Source: Bacillus sp. N1-1 (GTDB lineage: Bacteria; Bacillota; Bacilli; Bacillales; Guptibacillaceae). From it: DNA of 64,000 nucleotides. The stretch is from assembly GCF_009818105.1 (NCBI RefSeq), contig NZ_CP046564.1, positions 744,001 to 808,000 of the forward strand. The letters are read 5' to 3'. Both the position numbers and the translations under genes were made by a program. Below are positions 63,819-64,000 of this stretch, in pieces. The notes below the pieces were generated by a model that was not told the DNA's origin, made no database searches, and saw only the letters and a list, made by a program, of their open reading frames with translations. Each line of letters opens with the position of its first letter. The first letter of the stretch is position 1.

Positions 63819-64000
63819 ATGAAAGAAAAGAAAAATCAAAAAGGAAATTCAGTATTTTGGATATCGGGCTTAGTCATATTAGTGCTCGTGATATGGGGAG
63901 CTCTTGTTCCTCAATCCTTTTCATCTGTTGCAAGTTTAGTCTATTCTTTTACAACAAATGCGTTTGGCTGGTTCTATTTATTAGCCGTAATCTTTTTTGT
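63819..64000 (+). CDS. BCCT-family transporter (5' part)
   Basis: Only the first 60 codons are in the window. A short basic N-terminus precedes FWISGLVILVLVIWGALVPQ and a second hydrophobic stretch, SLVYSFTTNAFGWFYLLAVI, which match the start of OpuD/BetL-type glycine betaine carriers. These sodium- or proton-coupled transporters take up compatible solutes at high osmolarity. GAAAGGAG precedes ATG. The carrier's specificity cannot be told from this part. Confidence 0.85.
   Translation, partial: MKEKKNQKGNSVFWISGLVILVLVIWGALVPQSFSSVASLVYSFTTNAFGWFYLLAVIFF

Overview
The window comes from a low-GC Gram-positive, endospore-forming bacterium of the Bacillaceae. The evidence is a gerA-type germinant receptor operon at the left edge, strong AGGAGG-type ribosome binding sites, T-box and preQ1 leaders, many rho-independent terminators, and gene pairs that sit together in Bacillus subtilis (alaR-alaT, divergent citA/citR). 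A BCCT compatible-solute carrier at the right edge and a sulfolipid locus suggest a marine or halotolerant relative of Bacillus; the species cannot be fixed from sequence alone. I found no rRNA, tRNA, CRISPR array, prophage or complete insertion sequence.

Layout. 1-2.7 kb: 3' part of a germinant receptor operon (A, B, C subunits). 2.8-6.1 kb: an isolated histidase gene hutH, then alaR-alaT. 6.4-8.5 kb: preQ1 riboswitch plus queD-queE-queC for the queuosine precursor. 8.7-10.8 kb: citA and its LysR regulator citR, diverging from a shared operator. 11-14.7 kb: a small secreted protein, a radical-SAM protein, and a membrane pair (HtrA-like protease plus zinc-ribbon/FxLYD protein). 14.7-27.3 kb: a stretch rich in drug-resistance functions. 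It holds a TetR regulator with two SMR efflux subunits, an ABC-F protein co-transcribed with an AAC(3)-type acetyltransferase behind an attenuator-like leader, an orphan PAS sensor kinase, type II pantothenate kinase, a frameshifted AhpD-like gene, a CWB2-type amidase, and a second ABC-F protein (VmlR-like) with its own attenuator-like leader.

27.3-42.5 kb is a housekeeping and accessory mix: MOSC protein, oligoendopeptidase F, Nudix and GNAT enzymes, DedA, azoreductase, 3-methyladenine glycosylase, GDSL hydrolase, SDR, pyruvate oxidase, and several small unknown proteins. 42.5-49 kb holds an EamA exporter, a DUF368 protein, and the convergent operon sqdB-sqdX-gtrA, which predicts sulfoquinovosyl diacylglycerol (SQDG), a lipid best known from photosynthetic membranes. 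49-53.3 kb: a small Xre regulator with a double palindromic operator, ferrochelatase cpfC, and a T-box-controlled tyrosyl-tRNA synthetase. 53.3-64 kb: a YtkA-like lipoprotein, a frameshifted GNAT gene, a 1650-residue secreted lamin-tail/metallophosphoesterase protein, HAD, isochorismatase-like and Ohr proteins, an orphan amino-acid-binding lipoprotein, and the start of a BCCT transporter.

The most interesting points are the sulfolipid operon in a non-photosynthetic spore former, two ABC-F genes with layered attenuator-like leaders, three recently broken genes (one by a 14-bp tandem duplication whose removal restores an ATGA overlap with the next gene), and several orphan terminators or structured leaders that may mark undescribed RNAs.
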